A program made the translations under genes and the position numbers. From Streptomyces sp. NBC_01463 (lineage in GTDB: Bacteria; Actinomycetota; Actinomycetes; Streptomycetales; Streptomycetaceae), in NCBI GenBank assembly GCA_036227345.1, contig CP109468.1:2852001-2916000 (forward strand): DNA of 64,000 nt. The letters are read 5' to 3'. The notes below the pieces were generated by a model. That model was not told where the DNA came from. It was given only the letters and a program-made list of their open reading frames with translations, and did not search any database. Positions 56,935 through 64,000 of the stretch are shown in pieces. Position 1 is the first letter of the stretch. Each line of letters starts with the position of its first letter.

Positions 56935-59619
56935 ATGGAGGCGCTGCGTCAGGACGATCCACGCCGCTTCGGCCCGTACACCGTGCTGGTGCGGTTCCGT
57001 GAGACGGCCGCCGCGGTCCAGTACCTCGCCCGCGGCGCGGATCCGGACGATCTCGTCGTGGTCACCGCGGCCCGGCCGGCGCTGGCCGCTGTGCCCGCGT
57101 TCCGGCGCCGCTTCCAGTCCGAGGCCCGCACCGCCGACCGGCTGGCCGGCGGCTGGGTGGCGGCCCGGCTCGACTCCCGTACGGACGGCTCCGGCGACGA
57201 CGACCCGCTGTGGACGGCCTCGGCGTACGTACCGTCGCTGACGCTCGCCGAGGCCGTCGACATCGCGGGGCCGCTGCCCGAGCGTGCCGTACGGATACTG
57301 GGCGCGGGCATCGCCGAAACGCTCTCCCGGGTCCACGCGACGGGAGCCGTGCTCCAGGGACTGGCCCCCAGGACCGTGCTGGTGGCCGAGGACGGGCCCC
57401 GGCTCACCGCCTTCGGGCCGCTGGGTGCGGCGGCCGACGCCGAGGCACGGCCGGGCGGACAGCTCTCCGTGCGGCTCGGCTACCTGACCCCGGAGCAGGT
57501 GGCGGGCAAGGAGGCAGGACCGGCGTCGGACCTCTTCGTGCTGGGCCTGCTGCTCGCGTACGCGGCGACGGGAAGCACCCCGCTGGCGGACGGCCCGGCG
57601 GACGAGGCGGCCGAACGGATCGCACACACCGACCCCCGGCTCGACGACGTCCCGGAGGCGTTGCGCGAGCTGGTCGCCCGCTGCCTGGCGAAGGACCCGG
57701 CCGAGCGGCCCGCCGCGGGTGCGGTGGCGGCGGAGCTGGCCCTCGAAGGCGCGGCCGGGCTGGCCAAGGGCGGCTGGCTGCCGGCGCCGCTGGCGTCCGC
57801 CGTGGCCCAGCAGGACGCCCGGGCCCGGATGCTGGCCTCCGCCCCGCCCGCCGACCTGGCGGAGCCGGCCGACGTCCAGGACGCCGCCCCGCCCGTCGCC
57901 GTGACGGAATCCGATGGCACCCAGGACAGTCAGGACATCCAGGACACCCCGCCGGCCGCCGTCGACGCTCCCGCGGCCTCCCTGGTGAAGGCGCCCCCGG
58001 CGGACGCGTTCAGCGACAACGCGCCCGAGCCGTCGGCGACGCACGGTCCCGACGAGGCGCCGGCTCCTCCCGCTCCCGCCGCTCCCGCCCGCGACACCCG
58101 GACCGCGCAGCTGGGGATCGTCGATCCGCACGCGCCCCGGCCCGACCGCGTGACGGCCCAGCTCGCCATGCCGCAGCAGCTGCCGGGCTCCGGTCCGGGC
58201 ATCCCCGCCGCACCCCAGACCCCGCACGCACTGCCGTCCGCCGGGCCCGCGGCACCCCTGCCGTCCGCCACTCCCCCTCCCCCGGCGGCCGCGAGGACCG
58301 CCCGGGTGGACCGCCGGGCGCTCCTGATCGGGGCCGCCGCCGGTGTCGCCGGGCTGCTGGTCGGGGGCGGCGGGGTGGCCGCGCTAGGTGGCGACGACGC
58401 GCCCGTGGAGGACCCCAAGCCCGCGCCGGAGCCCAGCCGGCCGACGGTCGCCGGGCTCCCTCCGCAGCCGCGCTGGATCTACACCCAGCCCGACACCGAA
58501 CCGGCCCCGCTCACCGCCGCCCTGTGGAACGAACGGCTGCTGGTGCTGACCGGCGAGACCCAGGCGTCCGCCGTCGACCTGAACACCGGGCGCAGGCTCT
58601 GGGAGAGCCCGGACGCCGCCAAGGGGCAGGCCGCCCTGCCGGCCGGCAAGGAGTTCTGCTTCGTCGCCGGCCCGTCCGAGTTCCTGTGGCTGTCGGCGAA
58701 GGACGGGCGGGTGGCCCACCGGGTCGCGTACGCCGACGGGTTCGAAGGCGCTCCGCACCTGACGTTGCGCACCCTCGTCGGATCATCCGGTGCGCACATC
58801 TGGTTCACCGGATCGCACCAGGTCACCGTGAAGGCACCCAAGCCGAAGAAGGGCAAGAAGCCCGGCAAGGACCGGCAGGTCGTCAAGTCGTACCTGTTCG
58901 GGTACGACATCGAGCAGCGCAAGGAGCTGTGGCGCACGCCCGTGCCCAGCGGCCGGGGCCCGATCGCGCCCGTGTACCGGCTGGTGGCGATCCGGCAGGA
59001 CGCCTTCGTCGTGCGGCAGGAACCGCTGACGCTCACCCCCGCCGACGTGAAGGCCGCCAAGGGCAAGGCCCTCTTCCGCAGCTTCGACCGGACGACCGGG
59101 AAGCAGCAGTGGATCAAGGCGTTCGGCACGGTCACGCCGGACGGGGCGGCCTCGGGGGACGCCGAAGGCGTGCTGTACGCGGCGGTCGGCGACGACCTCC
59201 GGGCCTTCGAGTCGCCCGGCGGCAAGCCGAAGTGGACGCTGAACGGCACCCCGGGCTCGGTCTTCGGGCCCTCCGTCGAGGCCGACGACATCCTGCACAC
59301 CAGCAACCGCAACCAGGAGGTGGGCGCCGTCGACCGGGCGACCGGACGGCTCGTCTGGCGGCGGTCGACGGAGGCCGCTGCCAACGGCTCCGCCCCGCGG
59401 GTCACGCTCAGCGGCTCGGGCGGCACGCTGCTCGCGGCGGGCCCGGCGCAGGTCACCGCCTTCGCGGCGGCCGACGGGCGGCGGCTGTGGAAGTTCCAGG
59501 ACATCGGGGCGCAGGACCCGAAGGGGGCGACGGTCACCGCCTCGTACCAGGTACTGGCCTACGGGAAGACCGCGATCGTCCGGCGCGGGCGCGTGGTCTA
59601 CGCGTTCCCGGTGGCCTGA
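56935..59619 (+). CDS. Membrane pseudokinase fused to a PQQ-type beta-propeller
   Basis: 894 residues from the ATG at 56935 (AAGGGGG 6-8 nt upstream). Residues ~1-270 are a Ser/Thr-kinase fold whose catalytic residues are lost: the strand-3 Lys is absent (VVVTAARPALA), the HRD region reads LQGLAPRTVLV and the DFG region reads LTAFGPL. An Ala/Pro-rich linker, one membrane helix (about 462-484) and an outer propeller with PQQ-type blades (LWNERLLVLTGETQASAVDLNTGRRLWES, ATGRLVWRRSTEAAANG) follow. It probably senses outside and scaffolds inside. It is not a quinoprotein dehydrogenase. Confidence 0.85.
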   Translation: MEALRQDDPRRFGPYTVLVRFRETAAAVQYLARGADPDDLVVVTAARPALAAVPAFRRRFQSEARTADRLAGGWVAARLDSRTDGSGDDDPLWTASAYVPSLTLAEAVDIAGPLPERAVRILGAGIAETLSRVHATGAVLQGLAPRTVLVAEDGPRLTAFGPLGAAADAEARPGGQLSVRLGYLTPEQVAGKEAGPASDLFVLGLLLAYAATGSTPLADGPADEAAERIAHTDPRLDDVPEALRELVARCLAKDPAERPAAGAVAAELALEGAAGLAKGGWLPAPLASAVAQQDARARMLASAPPADLAEPADVQDAAPPVAVTESDGTQDSQDIQDTPPAAVDAPAASLVKAPPADAFSDNAPEPSATHGPDEAPAPPAPAAPARDTRTAQLGIVDPHAPRPDRVTAQLAMPQQLPGSGPGIPAAPQTPHALPSAGPAAPLPSATPPPPAAARTARVDRRALLIGAAAGVAGLLVGGGGVAALGGDDAPVEDPKPAPEPSRPTVAGLPPQPRWIYTQPDTEPAPLTAALWNERLLVLTGETQASAVDLNTGRRLWESPDAAKGQAALPAGKEFCFVAGPSEFLWLSAKDGRVAHRVAYADGFEGAPHLTLRTLVGSSGAHIWFTGSHQVTVKAPKPKKGKKPGKDRQVVKSYLFGYDIEQRKELWRTPVPSGRGPIAPVYRLVAIRQDAFVVRQEPLTLTPADVKAAKGKALFRSFDRTTGKQQWIKAFGTVTPDGAASGDAEGVLYAAVGDDLRAFESPGGKPKWTLNGTPGSVFGPSVEADDILHTSNRNQEVGAVDRATGRLVWRRSTEAAANGSAPRVTLSGSGGTLLAAGPAQVTAFAAADGRRLWKFQDIGAQDPKGATVTASYQVLAYGKTAIVRRGRVVYAFPVA

Positions 59620-59796
59620 CCGGAGCGCCGCCCGCGGGGACCCCCTCCGCGGGCCCGTTCCGCCGCCTTCCGGGGGAATCGGACCGCCGCCACGCCCGCA
59701 GGTTCTTGCATCGCCCCGCGACGGGTGAGCGTATGGACGGATTGCGCTCACTCATGGGGTAGTCACACGATTCGCCCCGTTCCCGGAGGTGGTGTC

Positions 59797-60981
59797 GTGG
59801 CGGGCAGGCTCCTGCGCTCCTTCGGCACGGCGGCGCTCGCCGCCGTCGTCGTGGCCTCACCGGCCGCCGCCGTCGCGGCCCCCTCGCCGGGCCCCTCGGA
59901 CCCCGCCGCCCCGGCGGCCGGACCCGAGGCGGCTCCCGAGGCCGCGCCCGGTACCGTCGCCGGGCTGCTGACCCGGCTCCAGGGGCTCTACCAGCAGGCC
60001 GAGGAGGCCACCGAGACGTACAACGGGACGGCGGCCGAGCTGAAGAAGCGGACCGCCCAGGCGAAGAAGCTGGACGCCTCGCTCGTCGCCGCCCGACTCT
60101 CGCTGGCCCGCAGCCACGACGCCGCCGGCCGGCTGGCCCGTGAGCAGTACCAGGGCCGGTCCGACTTCTCCGCGTACCTCCAGCTGCTGCTGATCCGCGA
60201 CCCCGAGCACGCCCTGGACCAGGGGCAGGTCATCCAGCGGCTGGCCGCCGGGCGGGCCGCGACGGTGAAGCGGCTCACCGGCGCCGAGAAGCGGGCCGAC
60301 GAGCTGGCGAAGGAATCCCGCAAGGTGCTCGACAGGCAACAGGTGCTGGCCGCCCGGCAGAAGAAGGAACGCGACGCCGTCCGGACGAAGCTGAGGGACG
60401 TCGAGACCCTGCTCGCCACGCTCTCCGCCGACCGGCTCGCCGAGGTCTCCCGCCTCGAACAGGAGGGCACGGACCAGGCCCAGAAGGCTTTGGTCGCCTC
60501 CGGTGCGCTGTCCTCGGCCCGGCCGGCGACGGCGGAGGGCGGCGAGGCCGTCCGGTACGCGATCGAACAGATCGGCAAGCCGTACGTGTGGGGCGCGGAG
60601 GGCCCCGACTCGTTCGACTGCTCGGGGCTCACCTCGCAGGCCTGGGCGAGCGCCGGGCGCACCATCCCCCGGACCTCGCAGGAGCAGTGGCGGCAGCTGC
60701 GGAAGGTGGAGCTGAGCGCGCTTCGCCCGGGAGACCTGGTGATCTACTTCCCGAAGGCGACCCATGTGGCGCTCTACATCGGCAACGGCCTGGTGGTGCA
60801 GGCCCCGCGGCCCGGGGCGCGGGTGAAGGTCTCACCGCTGGCGGCGAATCCGCTGCTGGGCGCGGTGCGGCCGGATCCGGAGAGCACTCCGCTGACCACG
60901 TACACGCCACCGGAACTCCCCGAGGGGGCATCCGAGGGCGCGGACGAGGGGTACGGGGAGTCCTCCGTGCCCGACGCGTAG
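59797..60981 (+). CDS. Secreted NlpC/P60 peptidoglycan hydrolase with coiled-coil
   Basis: 394 residues from the GTG at 59797 with GGAGG 7 nt upstream. A signal peptide (about 1-34) is followed by an Ala/Pro linker, a long coiled-coil (~65-235) and a C-terminal NlpC/P60 domain. The catalytic Cys is in GPDSFDCSGLTSQAW and the His in KATHVALYIGNG. It cleaves the D-Glu-mDAP or related stem-peptide bond, as in RipA-like cell-separation enzymes; the coiled-coil may inhibit or recruit it. Confidence 0.93.
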   Translation: MAGRLLRSFGTAALAAVVVASPAAAVAAPSPGPSDPAAPAAGPEAAPEAAPGTVAGLLTRLQGLYQQAEEATETYNGTAAELKKRTAQAKKLDASLVAARLSLARSHDAAGRLAREQYQGRSDFSAYLQLLLIRDPEHALDQGQVIQRLAAGRAATVKRLTGAEKRADELAKESRKVLDRQQVLAARQKKERDAVRTKLRDVETLLATLSADRLAEVSRLEQEGTDQAQKALVASGALSSARPATAEGGEAVRYAIEQIGKPYVWGAEGPDSFDCSGLTSQAWASAGRTIPRTSQEQWRQLRKVELSALRPGDLVIYFPKATHVALYIGNGLVVQAPRPGARVKVSPLAANPLLGAVRPDPESTPLTTYTPPELPEGASEGADEGYGESSVPDA

Positions 60982-60995
60982 GTCCACGGACCGAA

Positions 60996-61056
60996 ACGCA
61001 CCGGCCGGGCCGGGCGCCGCCGGATGGTCCGACGGGCCCCGGCCCGGCCGGTGCGT
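60996..61056. terminator. 19-bp bidirectional terminator hairpin
   Basis: Perfect 19-bp arms (60996-61014 and 61038-61056, ACGCACCGGCCGGGCCGGG and its complement) lie between the convergent NlpC/P60 and monooxygenase genes. Confidence 0.88.
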
Positions 61057-61073
61057 CTCTGGGTGCGGGTGGC

Positions 61074-62315
61074 TCAGGAAGCCGGGCCCGCGACCGAGGC
61101 GAGGTACGCGTTCGTCTTCTCCGGCTCGTAGAAGAAGTTCTCGAAGTCCGCCGGGTTGTTGAACCCGTTCGCGAAGCGGTCGGCGACGGGCTGGAGCTGG
61201 CCGGCGGCGCCGATCAGGTTCAGCACGTGCTCCGGCGGGGCGCCGAGCATCGCGTTCGTCCACTTCGTGACGTGCTGGGCGGTGTCCCAGTAGCGGTCGA
61301 ACGTGGACTGCATCCACGTCTCGTCGAAGGCGCGGTCGCCGTGCTCGATGATCGAGTCCAGGTAGGCGTTCGCACACTTGGAGGCCGAGTTGGAGCCCTG
61401 GCCGGTGATCGGGTCGTTGGCGACGACCACGTCCGCCACGCCGAGCACCAGGCCGCCGCCGGGCAGCCGGCCGATCGGCTTGCGGACGGTCGGGGCGTAA
61501 CGGCCCGCCAGGGTGCCGTTGGCGTCGGTCAGCTCGACCTTGGTGGCGCGCGCGTACTCCCACGGGGTGAACCGCTCCATGAGCTCCAGCGTCTTGGCGA
61601 GGTGCTCCGACGGGTCCTTGATGCCCTGGAAGGCGTCGAGCGGTCCGCCCGGGACGCCCTCCCAGAACAGGATGTCGGCGCGGCCCGAGGTGGTCAGGGT
61701 CGGCATCACGAAGAGCTCGCCGACGCCCGGGACCAGGTTGCAGCGGACCGCGTCGAACTCGGGGTGCTCCGGACGCGGGCCCATGCCGTGGACGTACGCC
61801 ACGGCCAGCGCGCGCTGCGGGGCGTCGTACGGCGAACGGGAGGCGTCCCGGCCGAACATGGAGACGAGCTCGCCCTTGCCGGCCGAGACCATCACCAGGT
61901 CGTAGGTGCGGGAGAAGTAGTCCAGGTCGGACACGGCCGCGCCGTGGATGACGAGCTGTCCGCCGCGCTGGGCGAACGTCTCCATCCAGCCGGCCATCTT
62001 GACGCGCTGGTCCACGGACTGGGCGAAGCCGTCCAGCTTGCCGACCCAGTCGATGGCGCGCGAGGAGTCGGGCGCGGCGACCGAGACGCCGAGGCCCTCG
62101 ATGCGCGGGGCCTGGGACTCCCAGAAGTTGAGCTGGTAGTCCCGCTCGTGCTGGAGCGCCGTGTGGAACATGCACTGCGTGGACATGACCCGGCCGGAGC
62201 GGATCTCGTCCGCCGTGCGGTTGGACATGAGGGTGACTTCGTAGCCTCTGGACTGCAGTCCGAGGGCGAGCTGGAGACCGGACTGGCCGGCTCCGACTAT
62301 GAGTATCTTCCGCAT
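61074..62315 (-). CDS. Styrene/indole monooxygenase-type FAD protein, fifth gene of the conservon
   Basis: 413 residues from the ATG at 62315 (GGAGA 6-8 nt upstream). The FAD-binding motif is ILIVGAGQSGLQLALGL; the second nucleotide motif is VLGVADVVVANDPITGQGSNSA. The GRVMSTQCMFHTALQHERDYQLNFW segment matches StyA-type oxygenase components, which take FADH2 from a separate reductase. No reductase is in the window. It lies 22 nt after cvnD. Several conservons carry an oxidoreductase, often P450, in this position. Confidence 0.87.
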   Translation of the reverse strand: MRKILIVGAGQSGLQLALGLQSRGYEVTLMSNRTADEIRSGRVMSTQCMFHTALQHERDYQLNFWESQAPRIEGLGVSVAAPDSSRAIDWVGKLDGFAQSVDQRVKMAGWMETFAQRGGQLVIHGAAVSDLDYFSRTYDLVMVSAGKGELVSMFGRDASRSPYDAPQRALAVAYVHGMGPRPEHPEFDAVRCNLVPGVGELFVMPTLTTSGRADILFWEGVPGGPLDAFQGIKDPSEHLAKTLELMERFTPWEYARATKVELTDANGTLAGRYAPTVRKPIGRLPGGGLVLGVADVVVANDPITGQGSNSASKCANAYLDSIIEHGDRAFDETWMQSTFDRYWDTAQHVTKWTNAMLGAPPEHVLNLIGAAGQLQPVADRFANGFNNPADFENFFYEPEKTNAYLASVAGPAS

Positions 62316-62337
62316 CGCGGTTCTCCGTTGTGTGTGG

Positions 62338-62988
62338 CTATGCCGGGGTGGCGTCGAGTGCATGGCCCACCAGGGCCAGCAGCGACTCGACGACGGTGAT
62401 CCTGTTACGCGCGTCCATGATCACAACAGGCACGTGCGGAGGGACCGTCAGGGCCTCCCGGACGTCATCGGCCTCGAACCCGGGCGTTCCCTCGAAGTGG
62501 TTGACGGCCACGATGTACGGCAGGCCGCAGCTCTCGAAGTAGTCGAGGGCGGGGAAGCAGTCGGCGAGCCGGCGGGTGTCGGCCATCACGACCGCGCCGA
62601 TCGCGCCGCGCACCAGGTCGTCCCACATGAACCAGAAGCGCTGCTGGCCGGGTGTGCCGAAGACGTACAGCACCAGGTCGTCGTCGAGGGTCAGCCGGCC
62701 GAAGTCCATGGCTACGGTCGTGGTGACCTTGTCGGGCGTCGCGGTGAGGTCGTCGGTCTCCTCGCTCGCCTGGGTCATCATCGCTTCGGTCTTCAGCGGG
62801 GTGATCTCGGAGACCGAGCCCACGAAGGTGGTCTTGCCCACGCCGAAGCCGCCCGCGACGACTATCTTCGTGGCGATCGGCGCCCGGGTGTGGTCGAGCT
62901 GCCAGGCCTGCAGCGCTTCGTCGGCCTGGTCCTTGGGGCCCGGCTGGCGAGGGGCGAACAGCGCCGACTCAGAGACGACGGAGTCCAT
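62338..62988 (-). CDS. cvnD: CvnD-type small GTPase-like ATP/GTP-binding protein
   Basis: 216 residues. P-loop GGFGVGKTTFVGSVSEI, switch region VTTTVAMDFGRL, G3-like GTPGQQRFWFMWDDL, and a VNHFEG segment in the NKxD position. CvnD proteins work with CvnA-C as a membrane-associated, G-protein-like signalling module. It overlaps cvnC by 20 bp. Confidence 0.94.
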   Translation of the reverse strand: MDSVVSESALFAPRQPGPKDQADEALQAWQLDHTRAPIATKIVVAGGFGVGKTTFVGSVSEITPLKTEAMMTQASEETDDLTATPDKVTTTVAMDFGRLTLDDDLVLYVFGTPGQQRFWFMWDDLVRGAIGAVVMADTRRLADCFPALDYFESCGLPYIVAVNHFEGTPGFEADDVREALTVPPHVPVVIMDARNRITVVESLLALVGHALDATPA

Positions 62989-63385
62989 TGAGCACCCTTT
63001 CGAGCAGCGCGCGGTCGGGCTGGCCGGTGCCGTGACCGGTTCCGTACACGCGGATCTTTCCCTGGTCGGCCAAGTCGCTGAGCAGCACCCTGACCACGCC
63101 GAGCGGCATCTTCAGGAGTGCGGAGATCTCCGCGACGGTACGCATCCGCCGGCAGAGCTCGACGATGGCCTGGAGCTCCGGCATCACACGCGAGGCCAGG
63201 TTTCCGTTGGTCAGTTCGCGTCGCTCGTCCGGGGCTTCGAGCGCGGCCACGAACGTCTCGACGAGCAGCACGTGCCCGAAGCGGGTGCGGCCGCCGGTGA
63301 GCGAGTACGGGCGGACGCGTGCGGGCCGTTTGTCGGCGCCGCGCACGGGGAGCCTGCGGGCGGGTTCGGCGGCGGCGTGGGTCAC
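62969..63385 (-). CDS. cvnC: CvnC-type DUF742 protein
   Basis: 138 residues. DUF742 winged-helix-like domain: ARVRPYSLTGGRTRFG, VMPELQAIVELCRRMRTVAEISALLKMPLGVVRVLLSDLADQGKIRVY. It overlaps cvnB by 4 bp and cvnD by 20 bp. Confidence 0.93.
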   Translation of the reverse strand: MTHAAAEPARRLPVRGADKRPARVRPYSLTGGRTRFGHVLLVETFVAALEAPDERRELTNGNLASRVMPELQAIVELCRRMRTVAEISALLKMPLGVVRVLLSDLADQGKIRVYGTGHGTGQPDRALLERVLNGLRRL

Positions 63386-63861
63386 TGGGCGCTCTCCATC
63401 GATTTGCGCAGCTCACTGCGGAGTTCGGGGGTGAGTACGTGTCCGGCACGGCCGACGAAGAGCGCCATGTGGTAGGCGATGACGCTCATGTCGCAGTCGG
63501 GGGTGGCGTGCACCCCGAGCAGCGAGCCGTCGCTGATCGACATGACGAAGACGCTGCCCTCGTCCATGGCGACCATGGTCTGCTTGACGCCGCCGCCGTC
63601 CATCAGCTTCGCGGCGCCGACGGTGAGGCTGCCGATGCCGGAGACGATGGTCGCCAGGTCGGCGCTGGAGCCACGGGGGCCGTCCTGCCTGCCGGTCACC
63701 GGGGCGCTCTGGTGGCCGGGGTCGGAGGAGAGCAGCATGAGCCCGTCGGACGAGACGACGGTGACCGAGTGGACCCCTGGCACCTCCTCCACCAGATTGC
63801 TCAGCAACCAGTGAAGGTTCCGGGCCTCGGTACTCAGCCCGAATGTGCTGGGCGCAGTCAA
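63382..63861 (-). CDS. cvnB: CvnB-type roadblock/LC7 protein
   Basis: 159 residues from a TTG at 63861 that overlaps the cvnA stop (TTGA). Roadblock/LC7 features: LHWLLSNLVEEVPGVHSVTVVSSDGLMLLSS, ADLATIVSGIGSLTVGAAKLMDGG, and VMSISDGSLLGVHA. Such proteins regulate small GTPase-like partners, here CvnD. Confidence 0.93.
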   Translation of the reverse strand: MTAPSTFGLSTEARNLHWLLSNLVEEVPGVHSVTVVSSDGLMLLSSDPGHQSAPVTGRQDGPRGSSADLATIVSGIGSLTVGAAKLMDGGGVKQTMVAMDEGSVFVMSISDGSLLGVHATPDCDMSVIAYHMALFVGRAGHVLTPELRSELRKSMESAQ

Positions 63862-64000
63862 CTGCGTGCCTCCTCGACTGTGTCCCCCGTCTCCCCGGTA
63901 CGGCCATCGGTACGGCCGGCCGGCTCAGTGTGCTCGGTACGTGTGGTGCCGGTGGCCGGGGCGGTGGCCTCGGCGATCTCCGCCTCGACGTCCCTGCGGC
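63858..64000 (-). CDS. cvnA: CvnA-type sensor kinase, C-terminal end only
   Basis: The minus strand is open from the window edge (codons in frame from 63998) to a TGA at 63860-63858. The visible ~46 residues read RRDVEAEIAEATAPATGTTR and onward, an Ala/Thr/Glu/Gly-rich hydrophilic tail. Identification rests on its place before cvnB and the 4-bp overlap; the kinase domain is off the window. Confidence 0.72.
   Translation of the reverse strand, partial: RRDVEAEIAEATAPATGTTRTEHTEPAGRTDGRTGETGDTVEEARS

Overview
The window is a very GC-rich stretch typical of a Streptomyces chromosome. Evidence: third codon positions are almost all G or C, GTG and TTG starts are common, and the gene order lysA-hom-thrC-thrB-rho-LCP-rpmE-prfA-prmC-sua5-ptp-glyA-(GlcNAc-1-P transferase)-atpIBEFHAGDC-DUF2550-chitinase matches, from memory, the conserved Streptomyces core. 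A conservon (cvn) operon, Ku/LigD end-joining genes and PglW-type sequence also fit. No insertion sequence, prophage, CRISPR array or replication origin was seen.

Layout. 1-1.2 kb: 3' end of a GH18 chitinase, converging on a DUF2550 gene. 1.3-9.7 kb (minus): the F1Fo ATP synthase operon. 9.9-12.3 kb (minus): a WecA/TagO-like GlcNAc-1-phosphate transferase, a minimal LuxR-type DNA-binding protein and a small secreted protein. 12.4-17.5 kb (minus): a divergent serine hydroxymethyltransferase, then a translation/tRNA-modification cluster (low-mw phosphatase-like protein, Sua5, PrmC, RF1, L31). 17.6-28.4 kb (minus): LCP glycopolymer ligase, Rho, the threonine/lysine branch of aspartate metabolism (thrB, thrC, hom, lysA), a catalytic-core-less ArgS-like protein and a lone receiver protein.

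28.6-30.8 kb is the accessory spot. A tRNA-Arg(CCG) is followed by a probable type IV restriction nuclease (PUA/EVE-like reader, ScoMcrA-like sulfur-binding domain, HNH). Divergent from it is a 55-codon relic matching the first ~50 residues of a PglW-type NERD kinase. This looks like the remains of a phage-defence pair between the tRNA and a second glyA. That second glyA (30.8-32.1 kb) is preceded by a recognisable ZTP (pfl) riboswitch.

32.4-64 kb is mixed: a proline-rich membrane protein; a secreted sedolisin; a TetR/MFS efflux pair with a 34-bp perfect palindromic operator; divergent ku and LigD-polymerase genes (NHEJ); a HEAT-repeat/zinc-ribbon pair; a lipoprotein with an orphan sensor kinase; an FtsW/RodA-class-B PBP pair; an amidase; a DraG-like hydrolase, GNAT and DUF664 proteins; two divergent di-iron proteins with a TetR regulator; a pseudokinase-PQQ propeller fusion; a secreted NlpC/P60 hydrolase; and a cvnABCD conservon whose fifth gene is a styrene-monooxygenase-like flavoprotein. 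cvnA runs off the right edge.

Long G+C inverted repeats mark most transcription-unit ends. Several start codons sit 6-7 nt after a -10-like hexamer, suggesting leaderless transcripts. Family assignments rest on motifs read by eye; no database search was run.
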